From NCBI GenBank assembly GCA_031271065.1, contig JAISWP010000156.1, positions 1-5,312 of the forward strand: 5,312 bases of DNA, written 5' to 3'. This DNA comes from Synergistaceae bacterium. Lineage in GTDB: Bacteria; Synergistota; Synergistia; Synergistales; Synergistaceae. Shown piece by piece: positions 4,490 through 5,312 of this stretch. A model generated the notes under the pieces. The model made no database searches. It saw only the letters and a list, made by a program, of their open reading frames with translations, and was not told the DNA's origin. The first letter of the stretch is position 1. Each line of letters starts with the position of its first letter. The translations under genes were made by a program, and so were the position numbers.

Positions 4490-5312
4490 TCACCAAATCT
4501 TCCTCCCGAACAGCAGCCAGAAGAAAAACGGCGCCCCGAGGAAAGAGACTATGATGCCGACGGGAAGGTCCGACGGAGCCCAGAGGGTGCGGGCGGCTGT
4601 GTCGCATATCACGAGGGCCGTCCCTCCGACGGCGGCGGAAGCGGCGGCGAGTATCTTATGCTTCGCCCCCACCAGCCTTCTGGCCGCGTGAGGGGCCGCA
4701 AGCCCCAGGAAGGCTATCGGCCCGCAGTTCGCCACCACTATCGCCACTGACATGGACATTCCGGCGAAGAGTATCCGTCTCGTGCGCTCGATCGCCACTC
4801 CCCTGGCGGCCGCTATCTCGTCACCGAACGTTATGAGGTCGAGCTCCGTCGAATATAACGACGAAAGACAGAACGCCAGCGCGAGGGCCGGGACGCCGAG
4901 CAGGCCGTCTTTCATCCCCACCGCGCTGATCCCTCCCATCGTCCACGACAGAAGTTTGTAAGACTCAGCGGACCCTCCGGCGTACTGGAAGATCATTATC
5001 AGGCTCGAAAAGAGCGAGTTTACCGCCACGCCGGCCAGAAGCAGAGCGGCGTTGCTGGCGCCTTTCGCCATCCGGGAGAAAGCCGAGATGATCAGCACAG
5101 CCAGTATCGCCCCCCCAAACGCGCTCACCGGTACGGCGACGTTTCCGAGAATACCTGCCCCGAGCCCCAGACGTATAGCCATTGAGGCGCCGAACGCCGC
5201 CCCGGACGAAACCCCCAGCGTCGACGGTTCGGCCAGGGGGTTGCGGAAAAGGGCCTGAAACGTCATCCCGCACAGCCCCAAAGCGGCTCCGGCGCACCAG
5301 GCCAGAATCGCC
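4490..5312 (-). CDS. btuC: BtuC/FecCD-type ABC permease, 5' end outside the window
   Basis: This is the C-terminal 273 residues of a multi-pass inner-membrane permease of the vitamin B12/iron-siderophore family. The gene runs off the window at 5312 in an open frame, and the codons upstream of 5281 still read as family sequence (AGAALGLCGMTFQ), so the TTG at 5281 is not the start. Compared with the usual 330-350 residues, about 60-75 are missing. Visible signatures are FRNPLAEPSTLGVSSGAAFGA (residues 22-42 of the visible part), the ATPase-contact segment FGDEIAAARGV (162-172), GPIAFLGLAAPHAARRLVG (197-215) and the closing DLPVGIIVSFLGAPFFFWLL (248-267). Specificity cannot be read from this family alone. 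Corrinoid transport is inferred from the btuF-cbiZ gene 70 bases downstream. The ATPase gene is not in the window and may lie upstream. Confidence 0.93.
   Translation of the reverse strand, partial: AILAWCAGAALGLCGMTFQALFRNPLAEPSTLGVSSGAAFGASMAIRLGLGAGILGNVAVPVSAFGGAILAVLIISAFSRMAKGASNAALLLAGVAVNSLFSSLIMIFQYAGGSAESYKLLSWTMGGISAVGMKDGLLGVPALALAFCLSSLYSTELDLITFGDEIAAARGVAIERTRRILFAGMSMSVAIVVANCGPIAFLGLAAPHAARRLVGAKHKILAAASAAVGGTALVICDTAARTLWAPSDLPVGIIVSFLGAPFFFWLLFGRKIW

Overview
All four genes in this window read on the minus strand, so the window runs backwards from a corrinoid-uptake cluster at the high-coordinate end to an iron-sulfur type regulator at the low-coordinate end. The proteins suggest an anaerobic or micro-aerobic diderm bacterium. 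The solute-binding protein has a Sec signal peptide without a lipobox cysteine, which points to a true periplasm. Start codons include TTG, and the Shine-Dalgarno sequences are strong and G-rich. A member of the Synergistota or a similar lineage would fit, but this is an impression and not a demonstrated assignment.

Layout, in transcription order. (1) 5312-4490: the C-terminal 273 residues of a BtuC/FecCD-type permease whose 5' end lies outside the window. (2) 4489-4420: a short gap with an 8-bp perfect stem-loop. (3) 4419-2446: a 657-residue fusion protein with a signal peptide, a BtuF-like periplasmic binding domain, a complete CbiZ (adenosylcobinamide amidohydrolase) domain and a C-terminal region of about 110 residues that I do not recognise. 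(4) 2445-2043: about 400 bases without a convincing gene. They hold a perfect 11-bp inverted repeat just after the fusion gene, a consensus TATAAT box and a possibly structured leader or small RNA with a T6 run. (5) 2042-711: an MgtE magnesium transporter/channel with both CBS domains and the full membrane core. (6) 710-474: an intergenic stretch with a spaced direct repeat, then a promoter whose -10 box is covered by a perfect 14-bp palindrome. (7) 451-14: an Rrf2-family regulator of the IscR type with three cysteines.

How the genes work together: the permease and the fusion protein form one corrinoid-uptake unit. The binding domain would deliver corrinoid to the permease, and the attached amidohydrolase would remove the aminopropanol/nucleotide-loop side of incomplete or foreign corrinoids to give the cobyric acid form. 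That is salvage or remodelling. The signal peptide places this enzyme activity outside the cytoplasm, unlike ordinary stand-alone CbiZ, and this is the most interesting point in the window. No ATPase (BtuD) gene is present here. mgtE and the Rrf2 gene appear to be independent units with their own control regions; the Rrf2 gene probably heads an Fe-S assembly operon that continues past position 1.
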